From the IMG/VR virus record IMGVR_UViG_3300021365_000023, positions 1-51,811 of that record: 51,811 nucleotides of DNA; one strand, given 5' to 3'. The first letter of the stretch is position 1, and each line of letters starts with the position of its first letter. Source of the stretch: a virus. The notes under the pieces are model-generated. The model did no database searches, was not told the DNA's origin, and worked only from the letters and a program-made list of their open reading frames with translations. The position numbers and the translations under genes were made by a program. This document shows, piece after piece, positions 41,280 to 49,431 of the stretch.

Positions 41280-42397
41280 TGAGAAACATACTGATTACTT
41301 TTTTTATACTATCCTCCACATTATCCCAGGCACAGAAGATTGGGGGAGTATTTAAGTACGCTACGTTTTACACTAGCGCTTTTGCTTCATCGCCTATGCC
41401 TGCGCAAAAAGAATACTTTGTTACCCAGGCAGGTGAACTGCAAGACATAACCATAGAAAATCCGTTTGACTATAAGGCAACCATAGGAGTGCGTAGGGTT
41501 GCTCGCTACGATTATGAGAACAGACAGAACAGATTCTATGATGGACAAACAGAGTCTACAACAGCACTGTCTGCAACGGTTGGTTCCGTAAAGGGGCTTG
41601 AGTACCTCGCTCAGTATGATGTGGGACGTCAACAGGGGTCAGAGTACATTAACCAAAGATACTTCCTTAGACACCTCTCTAGATACTTTGTGATAAAGGC
41701 TGAGTATTATAACCAAGGACTCGTTGATTTAAACTTCACCCAGGTAGATAGCCGTGTTCGATTACATATAGGAGAGTTAGACTTCAGTGTAGGTTTAGCG
41801 GCACGACAACATCAGCCCTATGGATACGACCCTATTGCAGATTATCTTGCGGATAAGCCTTGGTGGGATCTTGCAATGGATTACGGATACTCAGACAACT
41901 ACTATGGTATTGACTATGATAACGACAGTGAAATAGATAACTTTGATTGGTGGTGGCAAAACAGTGAAGGAGAAAGAGTTGCTGACACTGATGCTGACTT
42001 TAGAAAATATATATACAAAGACATAGTAAACGACTACAACAGAGTGATGCTTGATAGCGTAGGTGCTTTGGCTTCTCTCTCAGCAATAGCCGGTGTAGAT
42101 TACTATCATTATGAAGATGACTTTTGGATCCACTCCTGGGCAAGTGTACTGCCTTATCATAGACATATAGTTGGAGGTCATGAGTTCTCATATCAAAACT
42201 TTGTTGAGCACAATTGTGATGAGGATTGCAATGAGCATAATCATCGTGGTGTCCAATGGGTTGACTATAGTGCAGGTCTTGTCTTTGGATGGAAACCAGG
42301 AAAGCGTTGGGGCTTTTTTACAGAGGTCGAGTACATGAAGTATTGGGACAGAAATATATTCAACCTAAGAGCGGGTGTTAACTATCAGTTGAGATAA
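41279..42397 (+). CDS. Outer-membrane beta-barrel-like protein
   Basis: The 372-residue protein begins with a signal peptide (MRNILITFFILSSTLSQAQ). It then alternates aromatic and polar residues in many short strands (FFTEVEYMKYWDRNIFNLRA), ending GVNYQLR. This amphipathic strand pattern, Tyr/Trp abundance and aromatic C-terminal strand suggest an outer-membrane barrel. A Cys/His-rich loop, HNCDEDCNEHNH (about residues 311-322), could bind metal. A phage gene for an outer-membrane protein could serve lysis or exclusion of other phages. It lies between the thioredoxin-like and spanin-like genes. Confidence 0.5.
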   Translation: MRNILITFFILSSTLSQAQKIGGVFKYATFYTSAFASSPMPAQKEYFVTQAGELQDITIENPFDYKATIGVRRVARYDYENRQNRFYDGQTESTTALSATVGSVKGLEYLAQYDVGRQQGSEYINQRYFLRHLSRYFVIKAEYYNQGLVDLNFTQVDSRVRLHIGELDFSVGLAARQHQPYGYDPIADYLADKPWWDLAMDYGYSDNYYGIDYDNDSEIDNFDWWWQNSEGERVADTDADFRKYIYKDIVNDYNRVMLDSVGALASLSAIAGVDYYHYEDDFWIHSWASVLPYHRHIVGGHEFSYQNFVEHNCDEDCNEHNHRGVQWVDYSAGLVFGWKPGKRWGFFTEVEYMKYWDRNIFNLRAGVNYQLR

Positions 42398-42814
42398 ATG
42401 AAATGGCTATCCTTATTAATAATAGTGCTATCATTGAGCAGTTGCAGCGCGCAGTGGCACCTAAGAAAAGCAATCAAGAAAGACCCGAGCGTACTAAGGA
42501 AAGACACGGTTGTTGTTACGGATACGATTGTAACTGCACCGGTCTCGGTGCGTGACACCATCACCCTTCAACAGCGGGACACCATTACCATCACTAAGGA
42601 TAGACTTAAGGTTAACATCGTGCGTTCGTTTGATACCATCATGGTGGATGCTATGTGTGATAGCGATACCATTGTTCAAGTGATAGAAGTACCTGTGCCG
42701 TCCATCGTTATGAAGGACAGCGACAGGTGGTACAACAAGGTTTACAAGTTTTCTTTTTACTTACTGTTGCTTCTTCTATCTGTGCTTTTCTTGCGTAAGA
42801 AATTAATCTCCTGA
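42398..42814 (+). CDS. Unimolecular spanin-like lipoprotein
   Basis: The 138-residue protein has a lipoprotein signal peptide with lipobox SLSSC (Cys16) and a C-terminal membrane helix (FSFYLLLLLLSVLFLRKKLI). The segment between is rich in beta-branched residues and Asp/Thr (DTVVVTDTIVTAPVSVRDTI). An outer-membrane lipid anchor plus an inner-membrane helix in one chain is the defining topology of unimolecular spanins (phage T1 gp11), which join the two membranes at lysis. It starts right after the barrel gene, and its stop lies at the centre of a palindrome shared with a converging gene. Confidence 0.7.
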   Translation: MKWLSLLIIVLSLSSCSAQWHLRKAIKKDPSVLRKDTVVVTDTIVTAPVSVRDTITLQQRDTITITKDRLKVNIVRSFDTIMVDAMCDSDTIVQVIEVPVPSIVMKDSDRWYNKVYKFSFYLLLLLLSVLFLRKKLIS

Positions 42815-42821
42815 TCAGGAG
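42808..42821. repeat. 14-bp perfect palindrome spanning two convergent stop codons
   Basis: CTCCTGATCAGGAG is its own reverse complement. Its centre, TGA|TCA, forms the stop codon of the rightward spanin-like gene (42812-42814) and of the leftward 42815 frame (42815-42817). There is no T tract, so it is not a standard terminator. Confidence 0.7.
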
Positions 42822-42913
42822 CCGCACGCCTCGCAGTCTTCTGGATTTAATAGGTTACAAGTCGGTTGTTCAGCCGATTCAAGTTCTGCTACGAATTTGT
42901 CGAAGTCTTCCAT
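42815..42913 (-). CDS. Small acidic Cys-containing protein (32 aa)
   Basis: The frame from the ATG at 42913 gives 32 residues: MEDFDKFVAELESAEQP, then a tail with three cysteines (C19, C27, C30 in PTCN and DCEACGS). It is acidic, with a CxxC. It is the last gene of the leftward operon and abuts the convergent spanin gene. A longer frame starting at 43030 would overlap the upstream gene. A small hairpin, CCCAC/GTGGG, lies in its leader around 42940. Whether it is expressed is uncertain. Confidence 0.4.
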   Translation of the reverse strand: MEDFDKFVAELESAEQPTCNLLNPEDCEACGS

Positions 42914-42978
42914 AATAAGCAGTAAATAATTGTTAGTGCCCCACGAAATTGTGGGAGCATCGAAGATACAAAATGTAT

Positions 42979-43488
42979 CTATAAAGGTTTCATTTCGTAA
43001 TAAGGTGAGTACGCGTGTCTTACATCCCATAGCCTTACTTCATCGGGTGAGAAATCGGCAAATAAGTATTCTTCTGGAGATGTAAATAAGATAAACAACA
43101 CGATGTCCGAATCCTCTTTGTCCATCGCTCTCTTGTTAGCCTTGAATGTTTTCTCACAAGTCTTTACACTAAGTCCGTACTTAATCTTTGTTGACTCTAC
43201 TATAATGTCTGGGTCATCAGTAACATTCTTTGTTTCTTTTAACAGCGTAGACACTGTATATCTAGTTACCTCTGGTGTAACCTCAAAGTAATGACGGATA
43301 AGCAACTCACCAAGTATACCTATGTACTCTGTGTAATACTCTCTTGATACTTCTCCCAATAATACTGATTGCTTTGTACCCTTTCTCTGTTTGTGAGTAC
43401 CCTTATACCTTCTGCGATTAGCCTCTATCCTTCTTAACGTAAGGTCATTGGCGTATTCTTTTAGGTATGGTGGGATCTGGTCTTTCAT
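42979..43488 (-). CDS. Possible PD-(D/E)xK-type nuclease
   Basis: The 169-residue protein has GELLIRHYF, then DDPDIIVESTKIKYGLSVKT, an arrangement resembling the E...D...xVK core of PD-(D/E)xK nucleases, but the acidic residue before the Lys is replaced by Ser. The N-terminus is rich in Arg and Lys. It could be a divergent nuclease or an inactive relative. It is ATGA-coupled to the upstream glycosyltransferase gene. Evidence is weak and based on short motifs. Confidence 0.35.
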   Translation of the reverse strand: MKDQIPPYLKEYANDLTLRRIEANRRRYKGTHKQRKGTKQSVLLGEVSREYYTEYIGILGELLIRHYFEVTPEVTRYTVSTLLKETKNVTDDPDIIVESTKIKYGLSVKTCEKTFKANKRAMDKEDSDIVLFILFTSPEEYLFADFSPDEVRLWDVRHAYSPYYEMKPL

Positions 43489-44450
43489 GAGAGTCCTTCA
43501 AGCCGCAGTTTATTTATGGTAGACAAATCATAATGCTCTTTACAATACTCGTAAAGATTCTTACCAAGCCTCATAGCCTTGGGTAATGTCATGCCCTCTA
43601 CGGCCTCCTTCCATTCTTGTGGTGTGTCACACAGGATGCCTGTCTCTCCGTGCTTTATAACCTCCTTATATGGCGTTACGTTTGATGCTATGATTGCAGT
43701 ACGAGTGAACCCTGCTTCAACTACTTTTAATTCAGACTTGCTTTTGTTGAACTTGGAGTCCTTCAAGGGGCTAAGGGAGACATCGAAGAACTTGTACAAC
43801 TTAGCGTACTGAGTAATATCCACAGGGTTCATTCTATACTTTGCTTTTAATTTTTCTGGATAGTCCATCAGACCCATGCAATATAACTCATGGTCTTCAA
43901 ACGTCATACCCATCTGCTCTAAATCTTTTTGATGTCCATTGGCTCCGAGATATCCAAAGCGAACCTTGTAGTCTTTAGGCATATCCTTTTCCCAATCAAC
44001 CCATTGCTCCTCCTTTTGATGTATGGTATTCGGTATCACCCGGTATACAGCGGAAGGGTTTATGTCTTTCATTATCTCTACAAGAAACGCAGAGGGACTC
44101 CAAATCTCATCGGCTATGAGTATACTCGCCTTGATATCTTTTGACTGATGGTTCTTGTAGTATTCGTAAGCAGGATTATCCTTTGGTAGTTTCCAATAGT
44201 CATCGTTGTCTAATATAAGTTTGACATCATTGTCTACCAGATACTGCTTGAATGCTTTATGATTCGAGACGCTAAACCTTCTTGACCCTACAAGGTTCTT
44301 GACCTTTGAAAGGTCGAACTCTTTAAGGTCATTAAAGTTTTCTATAAAGTGTATCTCCAGATCCTCCTCTTCCTTGAGTCTAAGGAAGGGTGTCATTAGC
44401 CGGTGATAGTTGATACCATTTAGGCCGTCAAGATAAATCAGCGTCATCAT
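43485..44450 (-). CDS. GT4-like glycosyltransferase
   Basis: The 321-residue protein reads as a GT-B glycosyltransferase. Key passages are IADEIWSPSAFLVEIM, YRVIPNTIH, VRFGYLGANG and a C-terminal nucleotide-sugar region SELKVVEAGFTRTAIIASNV followed by HGETGILCDTPQEW. It would move a sugar from an activated donor to an acceptor in the cytoplasm. It sits among replication genes in the leftward operon, with a sulfotransferase and a methyltransferase a few genes away. Its acceptor could be phage DNA, host glycan or the collagen-linked glycan; the sequence does not say. Confidence 0.7.
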   Translation of the reverse strand: MMTLIYLDGLNGINYHRLMTPFLRLKEEEDLEIHFIENFNDLKEFDLSKVKNLVGSRRFSVSNHKAFKQYLVDNDVKLILDNDDYWKLPKDNPAYEYYKNHQSKDIKASILIADEIWSPSAFLVEIMKDINPSAVYRVIPNTIHQKEEQWVDWEKDMPKDYKVRFGYLGANGHQKDLEQMGMTFEDHELYCMGLMDYPEKLKAKYRMNPVDITQYAKLYKFFDVSLSPLKDSKFNKSKSELKVVEAGFTRTAIIASNVTPYKEVIKHGETGILCDTPQEWKEAVEGMTLPKAMRLGKNLYEYCKEHYDLSTINKLRLEGLS

Positions 44451-44652
44451 AATGCTCTAGCAACGCGGCTCTTATTAAATCAAATTCTGTATCTATGCTT
44501 CTCTTATACTTGCGTATGGTGTTATGCAGACGTTCAGCATCGGTACGAGCCTCACCACTGTTTGTGTGTAGGTCTTCGTACAACTCTATGGCTGCTTCCT
44601 GCATTCTTGCAGTCGCCAGGAAATAAACTTTACTTAATAGTTTCGTATCCAT
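44428..44652 (-). CDS. Small helical hypothetical protein (74 aa)
   Basis: This is an acidic, fully helical protein (ATARMQEAAIELYEDLHTNS; DTEFDLIRAALLEHYDDAD). It overlaps the resolvase gene upstream by 23 bases and the glycosyltransferase gene downstream by 23 bases. No domain is recognised. Confidence 0.55.
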   Translation of the reverse strand: MDTKLLSKVYFLATARMQEAAIELYEDLHTNSGEARTDAERLHNTIRKYKRSIDTEFDLIRAALLEHYDDADLS

Positions 44653-45004
44653 GCGCTTTTATTTTTGCTACAAAGGTGTCCTTGGCCACCGTCCCGTCAT
44701 AATGCGTAGACTGTGATGTGAAAAATCTAGGACTATCGTCATCAATATAACCATTGTTTCGTAGATAATCAGCAAGAAATTTACTGCAACAAATAGCGTT
44801 ATCAACATCATAACGGCAATTGTAGTAAACATGAATAGACATAGACTCCATGTGCCACTTATCAAATCCTTCAAGAACCTTTTGGATTTTTTCCCAGTAA
44901 GTTTTTTTGTACTTTGAGCGTACCGCGTAATGCCTCCCACTGTAAAATTGATTAAGCGAAGGCGGCTTAGGTAACTCCAATTTGATTTCGATAACTTCAT
45001 CCAC
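44630..45004 (-). CDS. rusA: RusA-like Holliday junction resolvase
   Basis: The 124-residue protein carries the RusA signature: an N-terminal PKPPSLNQFYSG strand, YDVDNAI (D66, D68, N69), K75, D79 and GYIDDDSPRF (D88-D90). These acidic residues bind metal and cut four-way DNA junctions. The frame starts with GTG at 45004; no in-frame ATG lies near. It sits 3 bases after the primase-helicase stop, and junction resolution fits a phage that builds branched or concatemeric DNA before packaging. Confidence 0.75.
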   Translation of the reverse strand: MDEVIEIKLELPKPPSLNQFYSGRHYAVRSKYKKTYWEKIQKVLEGFDKWHMESMSIHVYYNCRYDVDNAICCSKFLADYLRNNGYIDDDSPRFFTSQSTHYDGTVAKDTFVAKIKAHGYETIK

Positions 45005-45007
45005 CCT

Positions 45008-46798
45008 CTAATATAAGTCTAAACTACTGTTCTTGTACGCTAAAGGAGTAAAACTTTTCTCACTACTACCAAGATTCCTAAAACCTGTACGTGAACTATT
45101 GATTTCAAGAACCACAGGATCATCCCAAGGTGTAGGCTGACCGCCAGTCTCTTGGTTACGTTGCTTACGCACGTGAATCTCTGTACGCTGACGTATGTCG
45201 TAGTCATTAGACTGCGTTTTTCTATGGAACGTGATGAATGAATCGGCCCTATTCACGAACTTACCGCCGCCTTCAGTCATCGCTGCACTCGGTGCTACGG
45301 GTAATCCATCGGGGCCTTTAATTCTTTGAGCCTCAGTAACTGAGTGGGTGTTCAACCACACTGCCATGTTGTTATTAACACTGAACGTCAGTAGTTCTGA
45401 TGCGGCCTCGTAGTGATACTCATGAGAAGATAGTTGAGCGTTCTTTGATATGGTTGTCTTCAATGAGTTGTAAGGGTCAATCAGTATACCATCATAAGGC
45501 TCTTGTCGTATAAGTTTCTCAGCGAATACTATAAGGTCGGTGTAACTATACACTTGATTGTTATTTATAATCGTAAAATGTTTGTTCACCCACTTGTATG
45601 CGGCTACTCTTTCCTCATAGTGCATGTCACTAACAGGTACATCAACTAAGAACTCCATAAGCCTCATCTTAACAGCGGCAGTTCTGTTCTCGGAAGAATA
45701 TATAATCCATCTCCAATTGTGTAGTACAGATGCTGTCACCATTAGATACAAGGCCATTGTAGTCTTACCTACATTACTGTGCCCGTTGATAATAGTAAAC
45801 TCTTTCTTAAACAAGTAGTACTTATCTAAGTTTGATAGCCCGGTAGTCAAGCCCTTCTCTATCTTGCCTGTTGCAAAATCATTTATCCATTCCAGATCAG
45901 TAGCGTCTGAAGATATAAAGGACATGTCTCCATCGTTGATGCGGAACTCTCTTTTAATCTTGTTCTCATCATCAATAATCTCACGGATAGGCATCGTCTT
46001 ACCTTGGTTGATTCCATCAGCCATGGTCTTGCGTGCTAGGTCTATGTCTTGTACATCTTTGCGTACAAGTTCACGTTCCATTACACGCAGTGCCTCGTCC
46101 TCTTCCATTCTTCCTGCGGCAATGTATCCCCCACACAATATGGATGCACGCAACAACGTGCGATGTTTGTCTCCATCATCAGCCTTGCGTATCATGTGTA
46201 CCACGATGTCTAACTTCTCGTAGTCAGTGTACGCTTCCCGCTGTACTGCCTCTTGATGTTCACTACCCTCTGATAACATCAGCCCAAAAACATTAGGCTC
46301 TTCATTACTTATAAGGTCGGGGTCGTAACTCTCAAAGCATGCGCGTGAAAGGTTTATTCCGGATGGGTCAACCTCTAATCCGTAAGTCCTATCGAAGTAT
46401 GCTTGCAACGCACGGAAGTGGTCGCGGTGTCTTTCCGGATTCGTTACCTGTACAAGTGCTTTCAATCCGTCTCCACTCGGAGACGTCCAACAGGCGCGTA
46501 TGTAGTCATCAGTTCCAAGCAGAGACTTGTAGTCCTCTACATCTATATGGTCAAAGTCTAATACAATTATACCGCTGTGCCCCAGGATCTGGCTGTCTCT
46601 CCTTCCTTCAAACACACCAGAGAATAGTGCGATAGGTAAAGTTTTCTTTACGTCCTTGTTGCCGGCTCTAACTTCTTCGACCTTATCCTTGCTCTTCCCT
46701 ACTCGTATACGTGAGAGAGACTCTTCTAGTGTTGTGTAATGTGGGTTGTCTATGTCCGTTACTGACGGAAACATTGTGATGCTCTCACTTGAACTCAT
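45008..46798 (-). CDS. Primase-helicase fusion (VirE/BT4734-like N-terminus, DnaB-like helicase)
   Basis: The 596-residue protein joins two replication activities. The N-terminal ~170 residues resemble the BT4734/VirE-type primase-like domain: LFSGVFEGRRDSQ, GIIVLDFDHID (D81, D83) and SPSGDGLKALVQV, typical of archaeo-eukaryotic-primase relatives. The C-terminal half is an SF4 helicase with Walker A GHSNVGKTT at 339-347, Walker B-like GILIDPYNSL and a later LNTHSVTEAQR. The ATG at 46798 overlaps the upstream gene by 14 bases; one at 46837 is possible. It is the central replisome enzyme recognised here. Confidence 0.8.
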   Translation of the reverse strand: MSSSESITMFPSVTDIDNPHYTTLEESLSRIRVGKSKDKVEEVRAGNKDVKKTLPIALFSGVFEGRRDSQILGHSGIIVLDFDHIDVEDYKSLLGTDDYIRACWTSPSGDGLKALVQVTNPERHRDHFRALQAYFDRTYGLEVDPSGINLSRACFESYDPDLISNEEPNVFGLMLSEGSEHQEAVQREAYTDYEKLDIVVHMIRKADDGDKHRTLLRASILCGGYIAAGRMEEDEALRVMERELVRKDVQDIDLARKTMADGINQGKTMPIREIIDDENKIKREFRINDGDMSFISSDATDLEWINDFATGKIEKGLTTGLSNLDKYYLFKKEFTIINGHSNVGKTTMALYLMVTASVLHNWRWIIYSSENRTAAVKMRLMEFLVDVPVSDMHYEERVAAYKWVNKHFTIINNNQVYSYTDLIVFAEKLIRQEPYDGILIDPYNSLKTTISKNAQLSSHEYHYEAASELLTFSVNNNMAVWLNTHSVTEAQRIKGPDGLPVAPSAAMTEGGGKFVNRADSFITFHRKTQSNDYDIRQRTEIHVRKQRNQETGGQPTPWDDPVVLEINSSRTGFRNLGSSEKSFTPLAYKNSSLDLY

Positions 46799-47081
46799 TC
46801 TCGTAGTCTTTTTCTTTGTGAACTTCCGAGTACCCAACTATATCTTGGCTGTTGATTTTGTAAACTCTAAAGTTTAGTTTCTTGGCTGTAAGTTTTGTAA
46901 GGCCCTCTAAAAATTCTAACGCTTTCTTATCCTTGTTCAAGGCCTTGAGGTCTTTTGCTCTACTCACACACTCTAGCCCTTTCCATTTGTTGGTATACAT
47001 TTTTTTACCACGCTTTGTCTGCCAAATAATATCCACATTATAGTAGTGTATAGGCTGTCTCTCACTTAAGTCCCACCCCAT
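46785..47081 (-). CDS. Hypothetical basic protein (98 aa)
   Basis: This Lys-rich 98-residue protein (TKRGKKMYTNKWKGLE; KALNKDKKALEFLEGL) ends in a charged helix. It overlaps the sulfotransferase gene by 20 bases and the primase-helicase start by 14 bases. No family is recognised; operon position suggests a replication-linked or accessory role. Confidence 0.5.
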   Translation of the reverse strand: MGWDLSERQPIHYYNVDIIWQTKRGKKMYTNKWKGLECVSRAKDLKALNKDKKALEFLEGLTKLTAKKLNFRVYKINSQDIVGYSEVHKEKDYENEFK

Positions 47082-47700
47082 ATGCTATTCTATCATTGTA
47101 CATTTTAATGTCCTCTTCATACAGGATTTCAAAAACCTTCTTGGCCTCATCACCTAGGCTCCAGATCTTGGAGTTGGTAGTGTTACTTTTATACAGCGGA
47201 ATGGTTTCTCCAATGCGCTCACAAACATACTTCCAATCCTCCTCCATGTTTTCTACCACACCTAGCCACATGTCGTCTTCCATCCATTCAACTTGCTGAT
47301 ACTTTAAATAAGGCTTGCTCCAGAACTTATCAAAGAAATGGAATTGCATAAACATCTCTCTTGTTATTATCTTGTCTTCCGGGGCCGGGAAGTTTCCTGT
47401 CTCGTCAAACACCCACGCAACATTGGGGTTATTCCTGTAGTGGTAATCGCAGTTGTACACGTAGTGTGAGATAAATCTTCTCTCTGGGTTTCTGACAAAC
47501 CCAAACTTAAAGTACTCGTTCCACCTGTCTTCACCGGCTACCTTTTTAATAGAGCCCATTGTCTCGTGACCAAATGGTGGGGTACTATTGTCTCCGACCG
47601 TTGCCTCTGGATCTAGTTTGAGCAGTGCTTCCTCCATTGAGGTGCTTGCGTTCTTCGGAATCTTTACGAAGATGAACTTGAATTTATCTGATATAATCAT
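47062..47700 (-). CDS. Sulfotransferase family protein
   Basis: The 212-residue protein has both PAPS-binding signatures of sulfotransferases: the 5'-phosphosulfate loop FVKIPKNASTSMEEAL (K13 to S21) and the 3'-phosphate motif GFVRNPERRFISHY with R70 and S78. Sulfotransferases move sulfate from PAPS to hydroxyl groups, often on sugars. Phage examples are uncommon. It is ATGA-coupled to the DnaA-like gene upstream. It may cap glycans made by the GT genes here, including those on the collagen fibre; that link is inference. Confidence 0.75.
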   Translation of the reverse strand: MIISDKFKFIFVKIPKNASTSMEEALLKLDPEATVGDNSTPPFGHETMGSIKKVAGEDRWNEYFKFGFVRNPERRFISHYVYNCDYHYRNNPNVAWVFDETGNFPAPEDKIITREMFMQFHFFDKFWSKPYLKYQQVEWMEDDMWLGVVENMEEDWKYVCERIGETIPLYKSNTTNSKIWSLGDEAKKVFEILYEEDIKMYNDRIAYGVGLK

Positions 47701-48164
47701 ACCTTGGTTATGTTTACTATTTCATATTGGTCTAAGGTTTCCGTATTGTTTGTGTACAAAACCACCCTGTATATTAGAGACTTGTTTAATTCAAGCGTAT
47801 TGGTAAGCGCCTGGTCTAGAATTACAGAACCCTCTTCATATTTTCTTACATACAAAGGATTGATTGGCTTACCGTTACTGAACACATCCATGTTCTTGTT
47901 GTGTACTCTAAGTCCTGCTATCACTGTGCTGTGATGTCGATTAAATACGCTGCCCATATAGGACATTGTAAGTCTTGTGTTCTCTTTAAGATAACCCCAT
48001 ACCATCATCCTCGTTTCAACCAAATCTCTGTCTCTCCTGGCCATTTTTATAGACCCTTCGTGTGCCCGATTGATTTTACAGAACACAGATATGGCGGTCG
48101 TTATAGCCTGTTGCTCTATGCTTCTTTCTATTTGATACTCAGTCATACCAAAATTACTTGTCAA
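47697..48164 (-). CDS. DnaA domain IV-like DNA-binding protein
   Basis: Residues about 44-92 of this 155-residue protein read VETRMMVWGYLKENTRLTMS followed by VFNRHHSTVIAGL. This is the DnaA C-terminal pattern (a helix, then T-x-L-S-x-x-x-I-G, then H-S-T-V). That domain binds DnaA boxes. No AAA+ domain is attached, so it may recruit host DnaA boxes or the phage origin, or block host initiation. The ATG at 48164 overlaps the upstream gene by 11 bases; an ATG at 48146 would sit directly after a possible TAATTTTG element. Confidence 0.65.
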   Translation of the reverse strand: MTSNFGMTEYQIERSIEQQAITTAISVFCKINRAHEGSIKMARRDRDLVETRMMVWGYLKENTRLTMSYMGSVFNRHHSTVIAGLRVHNKNMDVFSNGKPINPLYVRKYEEGSVILDQALTNTLELNKSLIYRVVLYTNNTETLDQYEIVNITKV

Positions 48165-48381
48165 TTATAATTCGTTTGTAATACTCTGGTGCTAACCTTT
48201 TAATCTCCTTGTAGAGTACAGCCTCTGCTTCCCTAAGTTCTTTCTTTGTTTTTGTATCGCCCTTACCTTTTGTGCCAAACGAAGTGTGCAGTGTCGCTAA
48301 TTTTTCTAACTGCTCATCGACTTGCGCGCGTACAAGAGAGCACATGTTGGCACGTGACGCGCCCTTACATACCTTGTCCAT
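48154..48381 (-). CDS. Hypothetical protein (75 aa)
   Basis: This small protein is helical, with a Lys-rich middle (GTKGKGDTKTKKELREAEAV) and a basic C-terminus (PEYYKRIIIDK). It starts 2 bases after the methyltransferase stop and overlaps the DnaA-like gene. It has no recognised domain. Confidence 0.5.
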   Translation of the reverse strand: MDKVCKGASRANMCSLVRAQVDEQLEKLATLHTSFGTKGKGDTKTKKELREAEAVLYKEIKRLAPEYYKRIIIDK

Positions 48382-48383
48382 TA

Positions 48384-48989
48384 TTATCTAAGATTAAATT
48401 CGAAATGATTCTTGAAGGGATCTCTGCTAGAACTCGTGCGTATATCTATAGCGTACACGTCATCAAACTCTTGATACACTAAGTACTCTCTGCTCTCAAG
48501 TAGTTCTCTCATAGATGCCCATCCGTTTGCAACATGCTTGTGCTCTGCCTTAATTAGTTTGGGTCGCAACGCACCCTCGTATGCAACTTGATTAAGGATA
48601 ACCAAGTCATGCCCTTCGGTGTCGATTTTTAAGAAGTCGATCTGGCTTATACCAGACTCCTTTAACATGTCGTCATAGGTAATTGATTCAACTAACCTTG
48701 ACTCCACTAGGTTCTTGTTGCCCTCGAGAGTGTACTCAGAGAACGAACTCATGCCCGCAAAGTCTCTATCTTTCTCAATGACAGACTGCTTGAATACATC
48801 CATCTGTCTTGAGCCTCTGCTCACATCAATCGCGCAGTTCATGTACGTTACACCATCGTGCTTCTCTAAGTTGTTTAGGTACTCTTGTACCGGCTCAATG
48901 ATAACTCCTGTCCACCCATTCTTACCTAGGTTATTCAGTGTGTTAAAATCACAACTACCTATCTCAACAAAACATTTAGTAGCACTCAT
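48384..48989 (-). CDS. FkbM-family methyltransferase
   Basis: The 201-residue protein matches the FkbM SAM-dependent methyltransferase pattern: KCFVEIGSCDFNTLNNLG (SAM loop), GVIIEPVQEYLNNLEKH, MNCAIDVS and IDFLKIDTEGHDLVIL with the conserved KxDxEGxE-like core (D-T-E-G-H-D). FkbM enzymes methylate hydroxyls of sugars and natural products. The ATG at 48989 (MSATKCF) overlaps the upstream gene by 14 bases; a start 13 codons earlier is less likely. With the sulfotransferase and GT genes it makes a glycan-tailoring set. Confidence 0.75.
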   Translation of the reverse strand: MSATKCFVEIGSCDFNTLNNLGKNGWTGVIIEPVQEYLNNLEKHDGVTYMNCAIDVSRGSRQMDVFKQSVIEKDRDFAGMSSFSEYTLEGNKNLVESRLVESITYDDMLKESGISQIDFLKIDTEGHDLVILNQVAYEGALRPKLIKAEHKHVANGWASMRELLESREYLVYQEFDDVYAIDIRTSSSRDPFKNHFEFNLR

Positions 48990-49431
48990 GAAGCGTCTCT
49001 GATTTGTGATAGTACTGATCGGGTGCAAAGTATATGTAAGGCATTAGTGTCTCGCCTTCGGGTGTTACTGCACCGCGCTTCTTTCTTTCATACCAATCGG
49101 GATGCCCTTCTAACATATCTAACTGCCTTAGTTCATACTCCGATACCAAGAATAATTCTACATCTACATTGAATCCAACGCCAGGTTTCTCTACGAGAAA
49201 GGGCAGTCCTGATCCATGTACTACCATAGGGTATTGTCTCTCAGTCTTTGCTTGTGAAACGAATATAGCATTGCTCAGTAGCACGTTGTTTCCAAACCCA
49301 CGCTTGAGTGTACCGTATACAGCGATTAAAATATCACGCAGTTCTTCGCTATCACTTCCTTGTACCACCACTCTACGTCCTCCTTCTGCTTCGCGCTGAA
49401 AATCGTCTTGATTCCTTTGTTTAGTTGCCAT
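48976..49431 (-). CDS. Gamma-glutamylcyclotransferase-like (GGCT/AIG2) protein
   Basis: The 151-residue protein carries VYGTLKRGFGNNVLL (38-52), FNVDVELFLVSEYELRQLDM and LEGHPDWYERK with E108 as the likely catalytic Glu, all typical of GGCT-like folds. These enzymes cyclise gamma-glutamylamines, and related forms cleave isopeptide-like bonds. The first 35 residues are charged and lie outside the domain; they overlap in another frame with the small gene upstream, so the true start may be shorter. Confidence 0.7.
   Translation of the reverse strand: MATKQRNQDDFQREAEGGRRVVVQGSDSEELRDILIAVYGTLKRGFGNNVLLSNAIFVSQAKTERQYPMVVHGSGLPFLVEKPGVGFNVDVELFLVSEYELRQLDMLEGHPDWYERKKRGAVTPEGETLMPYIYFAPDQYYHKSETLHECY

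Noticed and set aside
44668-45000. A 110-codon minus frame with ATG over the RusA gene
   Set aside because: The overlapping GTG-started frame carries the complete RusA metal-binding signature, whereas this one is a hydrophobic, featureless shift of it.
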